From Aquabacter cavernae (GTDB lineage: Bacteria; Pseudomonadota; Alphaproteobacteria; Rhizobiales; Xanthobacteraceae): 64,000 bases of DNA. Shown piece by piece: positions 24,966 through 33,627 of the stretch. The notes beneath the pieces are model-generated. The model was not told where the DNA came from, ran no database searches, and worked only from the letters and a program-made list of their open reading frames with translations. The DNA lies in NCBI RefSeq assembly GCF_003993795.1, contig NZ_RWKV01000011.1, positions 1 to 64,000 on the forward strand. Reading direction: 5' to 3'. A program made the position numbers and the translations under genes. Each line of letters begins with the position of its first letter. Position 1 is the stretch's first letter.

Positions 24966-26296
24966 TGCGCGACATGCCCGTTCGCCCCGATGTGGTGACG
25001 CACCGCCGGGTGCTCGCCATCGCGCTGCCCATGACGGTGGCGCATCTCACAACGCCTCTCCTGGGCATCGTGGATACGGCAGTGGTGGGCCGCCTCGGCT
25101 CGGCCGCGCTCATCGGCGGCGTGGCTTTGGGCGCGGTGGCCTTCGATTTCCTGTTCTGGGGCTTCGGCTTCCTGCGCATGGGCACGGTGGGCCTCGCCGC
25201 CCAGGCGCTCGGGCGCGGAGACCGCCTGTCGGAGCGGGCCGTGCTCATGCGCGCCTTGCTCATCGGCCTCGTCTGCGGGCTCGGCCTGATCCTGCTTCAG
25301 GTGCCCATCAAGCTGGCGGTTCTCAGGCTGGCGGGCGCGAGCCCGGAGGTGGATGCCGCGCTCGCGGCCTATTTCGACGTGCGCATCTGGGCGGCGCCCT
25401 TCTCCTTCATCAATTATGTGGTGGCCGGCTGGCTCACGGGCATCGCCCGCACCGGCCATGCCCTGGTGCTGCAGGTGGTCATCGGCCTCCTCAACATGGC
25501 GCTCACCATCTTCCTCGTGCTCGGCCTCGGCTGGGGCGTGGCGGGCTCGGCGGCGGGAACCCTCATGGCGGAAGCGGTGGGCGCCGCGGCGGGGCTTTTC
25601 GCCTGCGCGCGCCTTCTGGGCTATCGCCTCGCCGTGCCGCGCGTCGTGCTGCTGGACAAGGCGGCGCTGAAGGAATGCCTGGTTCTGAACCGGGACATCA
25701 TGATCCGCACCGCCGCCCTCATGCTGGCCTTCTCCTTCTTCGCCGCCCAGGGCGCGCGGGCCGGCGACGTGACGCTGGCGGCCAATGCGCTGCTCAACAA
25801 CATGGTGCTGCTGGCGGCCTATTTCCTCGACGGCTTCGCCACCGCCGCCGAGCAGGTCTGCGGGCAGGCGGTGGGCGCGCGCAACCGCGCCGCCTTCGCG
25901 CGGGGACTGCGCCTCGTCCTGCTGTGGGGCTTCGGCTGCGCGCTGGTGGCGAGCCTGATCTATCTCGCCTTCGGCCCCATGCTCATCGACCTCATGACCA
26001 CCAGCCCGGAGGTGCGGCAGGCGGCGCGGGGCTTCCTCATCTTCGCCGTCCTGCTGCCGCTGGTGGGCATCTTCGCCTATGTGTTCGACGGCATCTATAT
26101 CGGCGCCCTCTGGTCGCGGGACATGCGCAACCTCATGTTGGCGTCGCTGGTGATCTATTTCGCCGCCTGGGCGCTGCTGCGCCCGCTGGGCAATGAGGGA
26201 CTGTGGCTCGCCTTCCTGGCCTTCCTGGCGGCGCGCGGCGCGCTCCAGGGGGCGCGGCTGCCGGGCCTCATGAGGCGCGCTTTCCCCGACGCTTGA
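24965..26296 (+). CDS. MATE family efflux transporter (DinF-like)
   Basis: This 443-residue inner-membrane exporter has about twelve hydrophobic segments in two MATE repeats. Typical features are IALPMTVAHLTTPLLGIVDT with VGRLGSAALIGGVALG at the start of the first half, and DGFATAAEQVCGQAVGARNR in the second. These are characteristic of the DinF branch, which extrudes cationic or toxic compounds using Na+ or H+. The start overlaps the stop of the upstream small membrane protein gene. Confidence 0.92.
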   Translation: MRDMPVRPDVVTHRRVLAIALPMTVAHLTTPLLGIVDTAVVGRLGSAALIGGVALGAVAFDFLFWGFGFLRMGTVGLAAQALGRGDRLSERAVLMRALLIGLVCGLGLILLQVPIKLAVLRLAGASPEVDAALAAYFDVRIWAAPFSFINYVVAGWLTGIARTGHALVLQVVIGLLNMALTIFLVLGLGWGVAGSAAGTLMAEAVGAAAGLFACARLLGYRLAVPRVVLLDKAALKECLVLNRDIMIRTAALMLAFSFFAAQGARAGDVTLAANALLNNMVLLAAYFLDGFATAAEQVCGQAVGARNRAAFARGLRLVLLWGFGCALVASLIYLAFGPMLIDLMTTSPEVRQAARGFLIFAVLLPLVGIFAYVFDGIYIGALWSRDMRNLMLASLVIYFAAWALLRPLGNEGLWLAFLAFLAARGALQGARLPGLMRRAFPDA

Positions 26297-26348
26297 CCGG
26301 CCTGCCCGCCGCCGCTCTACTGGCGCGCCCATGCCCCAGGGGGAAAAG

Positions 26349-27899
26349 ATGCCGCAGACGACGCCTCCGGTGCTCATTGCGGGAGCCGGTCCCACCGGCC
26401 TCACGCTGGCCACGTCCCTCCATCTCCAGGGCATTCCCGTCCGCATCATCGACAAGCTTCCCGCACCGGCCGCGGTCTCCAAGGCCTTGGCGGTGTGGAG
26501 CGGCAGCCTGGAGGGCTTCGCGGGGCTGGGCCTCGTGGACGACTTCCTCTCGGCGGGCATCCGCCTCACGCGGCTGCATATGGGCGACAGCGCCCATGAG
26601 CTTGCGGACATGGAGATTGCCGAGGGCGTGGACAGCGCCTTCCCCTTCACGCTCATCCTGCCCCAGTCCCACACCGAGGAGATCCTCGCCGGGCGGCTCG
26701 CCCGCGCGGGCGTCGTGGTGGAGCGCGGCGTGGAGCTGGTGGATTTCCACCAGATCGACGACATCGTGCGCGCCACCCTGCGCCATCCCGACGGACGGGA
26801 CGAAACCCTGGACGTGCCCTTCCTCGCCGGCTGCGACGGCGCCCGCAGCACGGTGCGCCACAAGCTGGACATCCCGTTCGAGGGCTATACGGAGCCGGAG
26901 ACCTTCATCCTCTCCGACACCCGCATGGACGGCCCGCTGGATCCCACCTGCATCTATATCTGGTGGAGCGCCAAGGGCTCGGTGGCCCTGTTCCCCGTGG
27001 TGGACGGGGTGTGGCGCACCTTCGCCATCCGGGACGAGGCGTCCGGCGAGGAACCCCCGACCCTGGCGGAGATCCAGGCCCATCTCGATGCCTGCGGCCC
27101 GCGCGGCGTGGTGGCGAAGGATCCCACCTGGCTGTCCGCCTTCCGGGTGAACGAGCGCCTCGCCGCCGCCTATCGGCGCGGCCGGGTCTTCCTGGCGGGC
27201 GATGCGGCGCATATCCACAGCCCCGCCGGCGGCCAGGGCATGAATACCGGCATCCAGGACGCGCTCAATCTCGGCTGGAAGATCGGCGCCATCCTGTCCG
27301 GGCGCGGCGACAGCGAGGCGCTGCTGGAAAGCTATGAGGCGGAACGCCGCCCGGTGGCGCGGGAAGTGGTGGCCAATGCGGCGCGCACCATGCACCTGGG
27401 CATGACCAGCCACGGGCAGGCGACGCGCGTGGTGCGCGATGCGCTGCTCTCCATCGCCTCGCGCATTCCCGCCGTGCGGCGCAAGATCCAGGTGGCCATG
27501 TCCGAGACCGCCATCGCCTATGAGGCGGGGCCGCTCTATGCCGCCGTCCACCGCATCAGCGGCGGGACCGGCCCTGCGGCAGGCGGCCGGGCGAAGGAGG
27601 TGAGCCGGGAGGGCTGGTCGCTCTGGTCCTTCCTGTCGGCCACCCAGCATTCGCTGCTCCTGTTCGGGCCGCCTTGCGCCCATGCAGACCTGCGCGCCGC
27701 CGCGCGCCGCTACGGCCCCGCTCTGGACGTGATCGACATGGGCACCGAGCCGGAGGTGCTGGAGCGCTACGGCTTCACCGCGCCCGGCTGGGTGCTGGTG
27801 CGCCCCGACCAGTTCGTGGCCGCGCGGGGCGGGGAAGGGGAGATGGGCGTGTTCGACGTCTATGCGCGCCTCGCCCTGGACCCGGCGGCGGTGGGCTGA
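26349..27899 (+). CDS. FAD-dependent aromatic monooxygenase (PheA/TfdB type)
   Basis: The 516-residue flavoprotein has the N-terminal dinucleotide motif GAGPTGLTLATSLHLQG, the DG motif near CDGARSTVRHKL, and the second FAD motif GRVFLAGDAAHIHSP followed by GGQGMNTGIQDALNL. These define the PF01494 monooxygenases that hydroxylate aromatic rings with NAD(P)H. The C-terminal part is thioredoxin-like, as in phenol hydroxylases. The start at 26349 has GGGGGAAAAG upstream, better than 26331. There is no dioxygenase cluster nearby, so the substrate is unknown. Confidence 0.88.
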   Translation: MPQTTPPVLIAGAGPTGLTLATSLHLQGIPVRIIDKLPAPAAVSKALAVWSGSLEGFAGLGLVDDFLSAGIRLTRLHMGDSAHELADMEIAEGVDSAFPFTLILPQSHTEEILAGRLARAGVVVERGVELVDFHQIDDIVRATLRHPDGRDETLDVPFLAGCDGARSTVRHKLDIPFEGYTEPETFILSDTRMDGPLDPTCIYIWWSAKGSVALFPVVDGVWRTFAIRDEASGEEPPTLAEIQAHLDACGPRGVVAKDPTWLSAFRVNERLAAAYRRGRVFLAGDAAHIHSPAGGQGMNTGIQDALNLGWKIGAILSGRGDSEALLESYEAERRPVAREVVANAARTMHLGMTSHGQATRVVRDALLSIASRIPAVRRKIQVAMSETAIAYEAGPLYAAVHRISGGTGPAAGGRAKEVSREGWSLWSFLSATQHSLLLFGPPCAHADLRAAARRYGPALDVIDMGTEPEVLERYGFTAPGWVLVRPDQFVAARGGEGEMGVFDVYARLALDPAAVG

Positions 27900-27908
27900 C
27901 AGAGCGCT

Positions 27909-28820
27909 TTATCCCGCCACGCAGACGAGACCCGGCACCGGCACGCCCTTTTCCGTGCGGGTGGCGGCGGGCTGGAGCAGGCGCACCACGAAGCCCGCAT
28001 CGGCCAGGGCCTGCCGCACCAGCGGCGCCCCATGGGCATAGCGCAGCGTGTCGCGCAGGATCATGCCGTCCCCGTCATGGGTCTCCACCGTGAAGGCGAG
28101 GCACCCATCCTGCCGCAGCACGCGGCGGGCGGCGGAGAAGACCGGGGCGAGGTCGTCGAGATAGCAGAGCGCGTCCGCCGCCAGGATGAGATCGGCGCTT
28201 GCCGTCGCCTCGCCCGCGAGAAACGCCGCCATGTCAGCCACATGCAGGCCGTCATAGAGGCCCAGCGCCTCCGCCTGCCGCACCATTCCCGGGGAGAGGT
28301 CCACGCCGATGAGCGGACTGCCCAGAGGTGCCAGCAGCGGGGCCGCGAGCCCGGTTCCGCAGCCGAGGTCCAGGATGCGGTCATAGGCCGGGCGCGCAAC
28401 GGTGGCGCGCAGCGCCTCCACCAGCAGTTCCGGGCCGCGATAGGCAAGGCCCTCCCGCAAGGCGGTGTCGAAGCGGGGGGCATATTGGTCGAACAGGCTC
28501 TGCACGAAGGCCGGGGAGAGGGCACCCTTCGCCTCGCCGCGTCCCAGCCGTGCAAGGCGGGCCCGCGCGCCCAGCGCATCTTGCCGGTCCTGGTCGAGCA
28601 CCGCCTGATAGGCGGTTGCAGCGCCGTCCGTATCGCCCTTCGCCTCCCGCGCCTCGGCCAGCAGGAACCAGGCCGCGCGGAACCGGGGCGCCTCGGCGAC
28701 GAGGTCCGCCAGCATGCCTTCGGCCGCCTCGGCCTCGCCGTCCGACAGATAGGCACGCGCCCATTCCAGGCGGCGGTCGAGCGCCGGGTCGCCGGATGAC
28801 TGGGTGAGGATGCTGGACAT
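27909..28820 (-). CDS. TPR-containing SAM-dependent methyltransferase
   Basis: The 303-residue protein begins with two TPR-like helices pairs (about 15-85, LADLVAEAPRFRAAWFLLAEA, GDTDGAATAYQAVL). A class I methyltransferase follows with DLGCGTGLAAPLL, VDLSPGMV and a YLDDLAPVFSAARRVL segment. This resembles the COG4976 TPR-methyltransferases; the substrate is not known. The start at 28820 overlaps the divergent nuclease start region, so their promoters must be close or nested. It converges with the monooxygenase gene. Confidence 0.82.
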   Translation of the reverse strand: MSSILTQSSGDPALDRRLEWARAYLSDGEAEAAEGMLADLVAEAPRFRAAWFLLAEAREAKGDTDGAATAYQAVLDQDRQDALGARARLARLGRGEAKGALSPAFVQSLFDQYAPRFDTALREGLAYRGPELLVEALRATVARPAYDRILDLGCGTGLAAPLLAPLGSPLIGVDLSPGMVRQAEALGLYDGLHVADMAAFLAGEATASADLILAADALCYLDDLAPVFSAARRVLRQDGCLAFTVETHDGDGMILRDTLRYAHGAPLVRQALADAGFVVRLLQPAATRTEKGVPVPGLVCVAG

Positions 28821-28863
28821 GACCTCTCGCGAAACGAAGCCCATCCCCCATATAGGTCGGGAC

Positions 28864-29904
28864 ATGCGCCCGGAAGACCTGCTGCGCCCCACGCCCCGGG
28901 GTCTCCACTGCCCGGTGGGGGATTTTTATATCGATCCGGTCCGCGCGGTGCCCCGCGCGGTGATCACGCACGGCCATTCCGACCATGCCCGCGCCGGCCA
29001 CGGCCATGTGCTCGCCACCCGCGAGACCCTGGACCTCATGGCCATTCGCTACGGCGAGAATTTTGCCGGCTCGACACAGGCCATCGCCTATGGGGAGAGC
29101 GTGGAGGTGGGCCGGGTGCGCATCACCGCGCATCCGGCGGGCCATGTGCTGGGCTCGGCCCAGATGGCGCTGTCCTGGCGCGGCCTCACCATCGTCGCCT
29201 CGGGAGACTACAAGGACGCGGCCGACCCCACCTGCGCGCGGTTCGAGCCGGTGCCCTGCGATGTCTTCATTTCGGAGGCGACGTTCGGCCTGCCGGTCTT
29301 CCGCCATCCCCCGGCCGCCACTGAAACGGCCAAGCTGTTGAACTCGCTCGCGGTCTTTCCCGAGCGCGCGCATATTGTCGGGGCCTATTCGCTGGGCAAG
29401 GCGCAGCGCGTCATGGCGCTGCTCAGGGAGGCGGGCCATGAGGCGCCCATCTTCATCCATGGCGCGCTCACCGCCATCACCGCCTATTACGAGACGCAAG
29501 GCATCCCCTTGGGCGACGTGCGCCCCGCCACCGGCGCCTCGAAGGCGGAGCTTGCGGGCGCGGTGGTGGTGGCCCCGCCCTCCGCCATCACCGATCTGTG
29601 GTCGCGCCGTTTCCCTGAGCCGGTCACGGCTTTTGCGTCCGGCTGGATGCGCGTGCGGGCGCGGGCCCGCCAGCGGGGCATCGAGCTGCCGCTGGTGATC
29701 TCGGACCATGCGGACTGGGACGGCCTCATCGCCTCCATCGCCGCCACCGGCTGCTCGGAACTGTGGGTGACCCATGGGGCGGAGGAGGCTTTGGTGCATT
29801 GGGCCGGGACGCACGGCCTGAAAGCCCGTCCGCTCCATATGGTGGGCTATGGCGAGGAGGAGGGCGAGGACACGCCGCCCGCGCCGGAAAGCGAGGCCTC
29901 ATGA
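28864..29904 (+). CDS. Ligase-associated metallo-beta-lactamase-fold DNA exonuclease
   Basis: The 346-residue protein of the beta-CASP/metallo-beta-lactamase group has the metal-binding HGHSDHARAG, HPAGHVLGSAQ and SGDYKD motifs. It matches the 'ligase-associated DNA exonuclease' family that travels with ATP-dependent ligases in alphaproteobacteria. The ATG at 28864 with AGG and GGGA upstream is preferred; an in-frame ATG at 28819 would overlap the divergent methyltransferase start. Its stop overlaps the ligase start by four bases (ATGA). Confidence 0.9.
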   Translation: MRPEDLLRPTPRGLHCPVGDFYIDPVRAVPRAVITHGHSDHARAGHGHVLATRETLDLMAIRYGENFAGSTQAIAYGESVEVGRVRITAHPAGHVLGSAQMALSWRGLTIVASGDYKDAADPTCARFEPVPCDVFISEATFGLPVFRHPPAATETAKLLNSLAVFPERAHIVGAYSLGKAQRVMALLREAGHEAPIFIHGALTAITAYYETQGIPLGDVRPATGASKAELAGAVVVAPPSAITDLWSRRFPEPVTAFASGWMRVRARARQRGIELPLVISDHADWDGLIASIAATGCSELWVTHGAEEALVHWAGTHGLKARPLHMVGYGEEEGEDTPPAPESEAS

Positions 29905-31556
29905 ACCGCTTCGCCGCGTTTCTCGACCGCCTCGCCTATGAGCCCGGCCGCAATGCCAAGGTGCGGCTCATGGCGGACTATTTCCGCGCGACGCCGGACC
30001 CGGAGCGCGGCTACGCCCTGGCGGCGCTCACCGGCGCGCTGTCCTTCGCCAATGCCAAGCCCGGCCTCGTGCGCACCCTCATCATGGAGCGGGCCGACCC
30101 GGTCCTGTTCGCGCTGTCCTATGATTATGTGGGCGATCTGTCCGAGACGGTGGCCCTCATGTGGCCCGCCCCGCCCGCCCATATGCGGCCCAACCATGCG
30201 CCGCTTCTCTCCGAGATCGTGGAAGGGCTCGCGGAAACGCCCAAGCGCGATTTGCCTGCCCGCCTCGCCGCCTGGCTGGATGGGCTCGACGATACCGGGC
30301 GGTGGGCGCTGCTGAAGCTGATCACCGGTTCCATGCGGGTGGGCGCCTCCGCCCGCCTCGCCAAGACGGCGGTGGCGCGCCTCGGCGATCTGCCGCCGGA
30401 CGAGGTGGAGCTGGTCTGGCCCGGCCTCACGCCGCCCTATGCGGACCTGTTCGCCTGGGTGGAGGGGCGGGCGGAGCGGCCTGAGACCAACGATCCCGTG
30501 CCGTTCCGACCGGTCATGCTGGCCCACGCCTTGGAGCCGGAGGATTTCGCCGGGCTCGACCCCGCCGATTTCTCGGCGGAATGGAAATGGGACGGCATAA
30601 GGGTGCAGGTGGTGGCCGGGCGCGGGGAGGATGGCGTGCACCATGTGCGCCTCTACAGCCGCACGGGCGAGGACATTTCCGCCACCTTCCCGGACCTTGC
30701 GGAGGCGCTGGACTTTTCCGGCGCCCTGGACGGCGAATTGCTGGTGCGCAAGGACGGGCGCGTCCAGTCCTTCAACGTGCTCCAGCAGCGGCTGAACCGC
30801 AAAAGCGTGACCCCGCGCATGCTGAAGGACTTTCCCGCCCATGTGCGGGCCTATGATCTGCTGGTGGAGGATGGCGAGGATTTGCGCGAGCGGCCCTTCG
30901 CTGAGCGCCGGGTGCGGCTCGAAGCCCTGGTGGCGCGCCTCGGCGGCGTGGACCCTGCCGCTGCGCGGCTCGACCTCTCGCCCGTCATTCCCTTTGCCGA
31001 TTGGGAGGAACTGGCCGCCGCCCGCGCGGACCCGGCCTCGGCCGGGGCGGGGCCGGATGCGGATGCCGTTGAAGGCGTCATGCTGAAGCGCGTGGACAGC
31101 CTTTATGTGCCCGGTCGCCCCAAGGGGCCCTGGTGGAAATGGAAGCGCGATCCCCACACGGTGGATGCGGTGCTCATGTATGCCCAGCGCGGGCACGGCA
31201 AGCGCTCTTCCTATTATTCCGACTATACGTTCGGGGTCTGGAGCGCGGGGCCGGAGGGGGATGTGCTGGTGCCCGTGGGCAAGGCCTATTTCGGCTTCAC
31301 GGACGCTGAATTGAAGGAGATCGACCGTTTCGTGCGCAACCACACGGTCAATCGCTTCGGCCCGGTGCGGGAAGTGACCCATGGGCCGGACGAGGGGCTG
31401 GTGCTGGAGGTGGCGTTCGAGGGGCTCGCTCGCTCCACGCGGCACCGTTCGGGGGTGGCCATGCGCTTCCCCCGCATCGCCCGCCTGCGCTGGGACAAGC
31501 CGCCCCGCGAGGCGGACCGGCTGGAGGCGCTGGAAGCGCTGATCCGGGAGGGGTAG
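29901..31556 (+). CDS. ATP-dependent DNA ligase (LigB/LigC type)
   Basis: It seals nicks in DNA, probably in repair. The 551-residue protein has an N-terminal DNA-binding domain (about 1-190), the adenylation domain with nucleophile Lys229 in EWKWDGIR, motif III near LYSRTGEDIS, and an OB-fold C-terminal domain with motif V (EGVMLKRV). It is cotranscribed with the exonuclease through an ATGA overlap. The Lhr-type helicase and PdeM-type phosphoesterase that usually complete this cluster are not downstream. Confidence 0.93.
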   Translation: MNRFAAFLDRLAYEPGRNAKVRLMADYFRATPDPERGYALAALTGALSFANAKPGLVRTLIMERADPVLFALSYDYVGDLSETVALMWPAPPAHMRPNHAPLLSEIVEGLAETPKRDLPARLAAWLDGLDDTGRWALLKLITGSMRVGASARLAKTAVARLGDLPPDEVELVWPGLTPPYADLFAWVEGRAERPETNDPVPFRPVMLAHALEPEDFAGLDPADFSAEWKWDGIRVQVVAGRGEDGVHHVRLYSRTGEDISATFPDLAEALDFSGALDGELLVRKDGRVQSFNVLQQRLNRKSVTPRMLKDFPAHVRAYDLLVEDGEDLRERPFAERRVRLEALVARLGGVDPAAARLDLSPVIPFADWEELAAARADPASAGAGPDADAVEGVMLKRVDSLYVPGRPKGPWWKWKRDPHTVDAVLMYAQRGHGKRSSYYSDYTFGVWSAGPEGDVLVPVGKAYFGFTDAELKEIDRFVRNHTVNRFGPVREVTHGPDEGLVLEVAFEGLARSTRHRSGVAMRFPRIARLRWDKPPREADRLEALEALIREG

Positions 31557-31567
31557 GGCGGCTCGAC

Positions 31568-31649
31568 ACTGGTCGAGGACCGGGGCCGACAGCCCGCGCG
31601 GCGCTTGAGCGAAGCCCGCTCGGCGCCGGTCGAAGACCGGGGCCGACGG
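31568..31649. repeat. Intergenic REP-like repeat between convergent genes
   Basis: The core AGCCCGCGCGGCGCTTGAGC (31591-31610) and the hairpin CCGGTC-GAA-GACCGG (31626-31640) are shared with the tandem repeat at 63576-63688. A partial copy with GGTCGAGGACCGGGGCCGAC (31571-31590) precedes it. The whole gap between the ligase stop and the S24 repressor stop is occupied by it. Confidence 0.75.
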
Positions 31650-31651
31650 CC

Positions 31652-32347
31652 CTACTGCGTCGCCCAGACGATGCGGGCGATCCAGGCGACGTCGGTCAGC
31701 GGAAGCTGGATGTCCTCATAGGCGGCGTTGAGGGAGCGCAAATCCAGGGTCTTGGCGGTCTTGCGCACCAGTTCCTTGGCCAGCACCTCGCCCTCGCGGG
31801 TCTTCACCACCACCCGGTCGCCGCGCCGCACCGAGGCGCCCGGCGAGACGATGACGATGTCTCCCTCCCGGTAGAGCGGCTGCATGCTGTCGCCGGAAAT
31901 CTCCAGCGCATAGGCATGTTCGTCCTCCACGGCGGGAAACAGGATTTCGTCCCAGCCGCCGCCCACGGGAAAGCCGGCATCGTCGAAATAGCCGCCCTTG
32001 CCCGCCTGGGCGAGGCCGATATGGGGAATGGCGCGCACCGTGGGGCGCGGCTCCTCCGCGAAGCCCGCGGGCAGGCCGTCCATGCCCCCGCCGCGCGGCA
32101 CGGCGCCGGGCGGGGCGAGCCCGTCCAGCAGCTGGGTGAAGTCCTCGATGCGCGCGCCGGTGGCCGCCAGCACCTTGGCGATGCTCTCGGTGGACGGCCA
32201 GCGCGGCCGCCCGTCCGCGGTGATGCGCTTGGACTTGTTGAAGGCCGTGGGATCGAGCCCCGCGCGCTTGGCGAGGCCCGAGGCCGAAAGGCCATACTGC
32301 GTGGCGAGGCGGTCAAGTGCGCCCCAGACCTGACCGTGGGTGAGCAT
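31652..32347 (-). CDS. S24-type (LexA-like) helix-turn-helix repressor
   Basis: The 231-residue protein has an XRE-like helix-turn-helix (about 8-65, LSASGLAKRAGLDPTAFNKS) and a C-terminal S24 peptidase domain. The nucleophile Ser154 lies in SGDSMQP and the general base Lys191 in VLAKEL, 37 residues apart as in LexA. A candidate self-cleavage site is Ala115-Gly116 in LAQAGKGG. There are no phage genes around it, so it looks like a chromosomal regulator. The divergent 408-base region is its likely target. Confidence 0.88.
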   Translation of the reverse strand: MLTHGQVWGALDRLATQYGLSASGLAKRAGLDPTAFNKSKRITADGRPRWPSTESIAKVLAATGARIEDFTQLLDGLAPPGAVPRGGGMDGLPAGFAEEPRPTVRAIPHIGLAQAGKGGYFDDAGFPVGGGWDEILFPAVEDEHAYALEISGDSMQPLYREGDIVIVSPGASVRRGDRVVVKTREGEVLAKELVRKTAKTLDLRSLNAAYEDIQLPLTDVAWIARIVWATQ

Positions 32348-32755
32348 GCGGGTCCTGCCAGCTAGGGCACGCCCGGGTCCGATGGCATGGCCATCAGGCC
32401 GTCCGAACGTGCTCTGTCTTGTGTTCAGAGGGCGATTCACCCATCGGATCGATGCAATCCGATCGGATCGCGCTCCAACGCGAAGCGACGAGAGGGGCGG
32501 CCGAATGGCGGCCGCGAACCGGTCCACATCCGCTTGCTTTGCGACTCGAAGCGGAAGACGAAGGTACATCTAGGAAAATAAACATTCAATCCGACAGAAT
32601 GCGGACAGAATTCCCTTCGACACGCACCTTATATGCGCGTCGCCCCCCGCATTGGCGGGCCCTCTCTATGAACCCGTAACCGGCTGGTCTACCAAGGCGT
32701 CGTGCCGGACGGGCCTGCGCCCGTCACGAAGACCGCCCGCCACGGGAAACCAAGG
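32348..32755. other. Intergenic region between S24 repressor and DUF952 gene
   Basis: About 408 bases without a gene. It contains a copy of the dispersed element (32443-32477), an AT-rich patch near 32570-32600, and a TTATAT box near 32630. It should carry the promoters of both divergent genes. No convincing RNA gene is visible. Confidence 0.5.
32443..32477. repeat. Dispersed intergenic element, copy upstream of the S24 gene
   Basis: ATCGGAT (32443-32449) and ATCCGAT (32457-32463) form a 7-bp dyad, followed by GGATCGCGCTCCA (32465-32477). The latter differs by one base from the GGATCGCGCTCTA core at 22113 and 7166. Confidence 0.65.
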
Positions 32756-33115
32756 ATGACACTGCCCGCTTACATCTTCAAGATTGTGCCGGCCGCTCTC
32801 TGGTCGCAGGCCGTGCAGGCGGGCCGCTTCACCGGCGCGCCCGTGGATGTGGCCGATGGCTACATCCATTTCTCCACCGTGACCCAAGCCCGCGAGACCG
32901 CGCGCCGCCACTTCGCCGGGCAGGCGGACCTGCTCCTTGTGGCCGTGGATCCGGCCACGCTCGGCGATGCCCTGCGCTGGGAGCCTTCGCGGGGCGGCGA
33001 CCTGTTCCCGCATCTTTATGCCGACCTGCCCGTGACGCGCGCGGCCAGCGCGGTGCCCCTGCCGCTCGGACCGGACGGCGCCCATGTCTTCCCGGACGGC
33101 TTCGAGGCGACCTGA
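32756..33115 (+). CDS. DUF952 family protein
   Basis: A 119-residue protein of the DUF952 family, a fold related to ADP-ribosyl transferase-like folds. It has the conserved IFKIVPAALW, DVADGYIHFSTVTQARETA and LRWEPSRGGDLFPHLYADLP segments. The biochemical function of the family is not established. The ATG at 32756 has AAGG just upstream and GGGAAA slightly farther. Its stop lies 5 bases from the convergent phosphatase stop. Confidence 0.9.
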   Translation: MTLPAYIFKIVPAALWSQAVQAGRFTGAPVDVADGYIHFSTVTQARETARRHFAGQADLLLVAVDPATLGDALRWEPSRGGDLFPHLYADLPVTRAASAVPLPLGPDGAHVFPDGFEAT

Positions 33116-33120
33116 CCGCC

Positions 33121-33627
33121 TCAGTCCAGCGACAAGGCGAAGGGATCGCCCTCGAAGGCGTCCCCGCCCCGGCCGATGGCGGCGATGGCGCTCACCATGC
33201 GGCCCTCGCGCCGCAAGGCGGCATCCGCCAAGGCGATGATGCGCACATTGGGCGTGGCGGTGGGCGAGGCGCGCCGCAATTCCCAGGCGAGTTCCGCCTC
33301 GTCGCGCCCCGGCAGCAGGGCGCACAAGGTGGCGTAGGCGGCGGCGGTGGAGCGGGAGATGCCCGCGAAGCAATGGATCACCAGCGGTGTCTCGCGCGGC
33401 CAGCTCTGCACGAAATCCAGCAATTCGTGCATGTGGTGCTCGGCGGGGGCCACCAGTCCTTCCATCTCGTCCACGATGTCGTTGAGGCCGAGGAAGAGGT
33501 GGTTGGTGGGGTCCACATTGCTCGGCCGGGTGAGCACCGTGCCGCCATTGATCAGCGTGATCACATGGCGCGCGCCGGTGCGCTCCACGGTCTCGTGCAG
33601 GCGGGCGAGGGAGCAGACATGGATCAT
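33121..33627 (-). CDS. Protein tyrosine phosphatase-like protein
   Basis: The 168-residue protein carries the Cys-based phosphatase signature HCFAGISRS (Cys86, Arg92), the CX5R motif of the PTP/dual-specificity fold. There is no signal peptide. The family in alphaproteobacteria is annotated as tyrosine phosphatase-like with unknown substrate. It overlaps the HD gene by four bases (ATGA), so both come from one transcript. The general acid Asp is not clear to me in this divergent sequence. Confidence 0.85.
   Translation of the reverse strand: MIHVCSLARLHETVERTGARHVITLINGGTVLTRPSNVDPTNHLFLGLNDIVDEMEGLVAPAEHHMHELLDFVQSWPRETPLVIHCFAGISRSTAAAYATLCALLPGRDEAELAWELRRASPTATPNVRIIALADAALRREGRMVSAIAAIGRGGDAFEGDPFALSLD

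Noticed and set aside
24890-26872. A 660-codon minus-strand frame opposite the MATE gene
   Set aside because: Low-complexity shadow of the MATE exporter and monooxygenase genes; no domain recognised.
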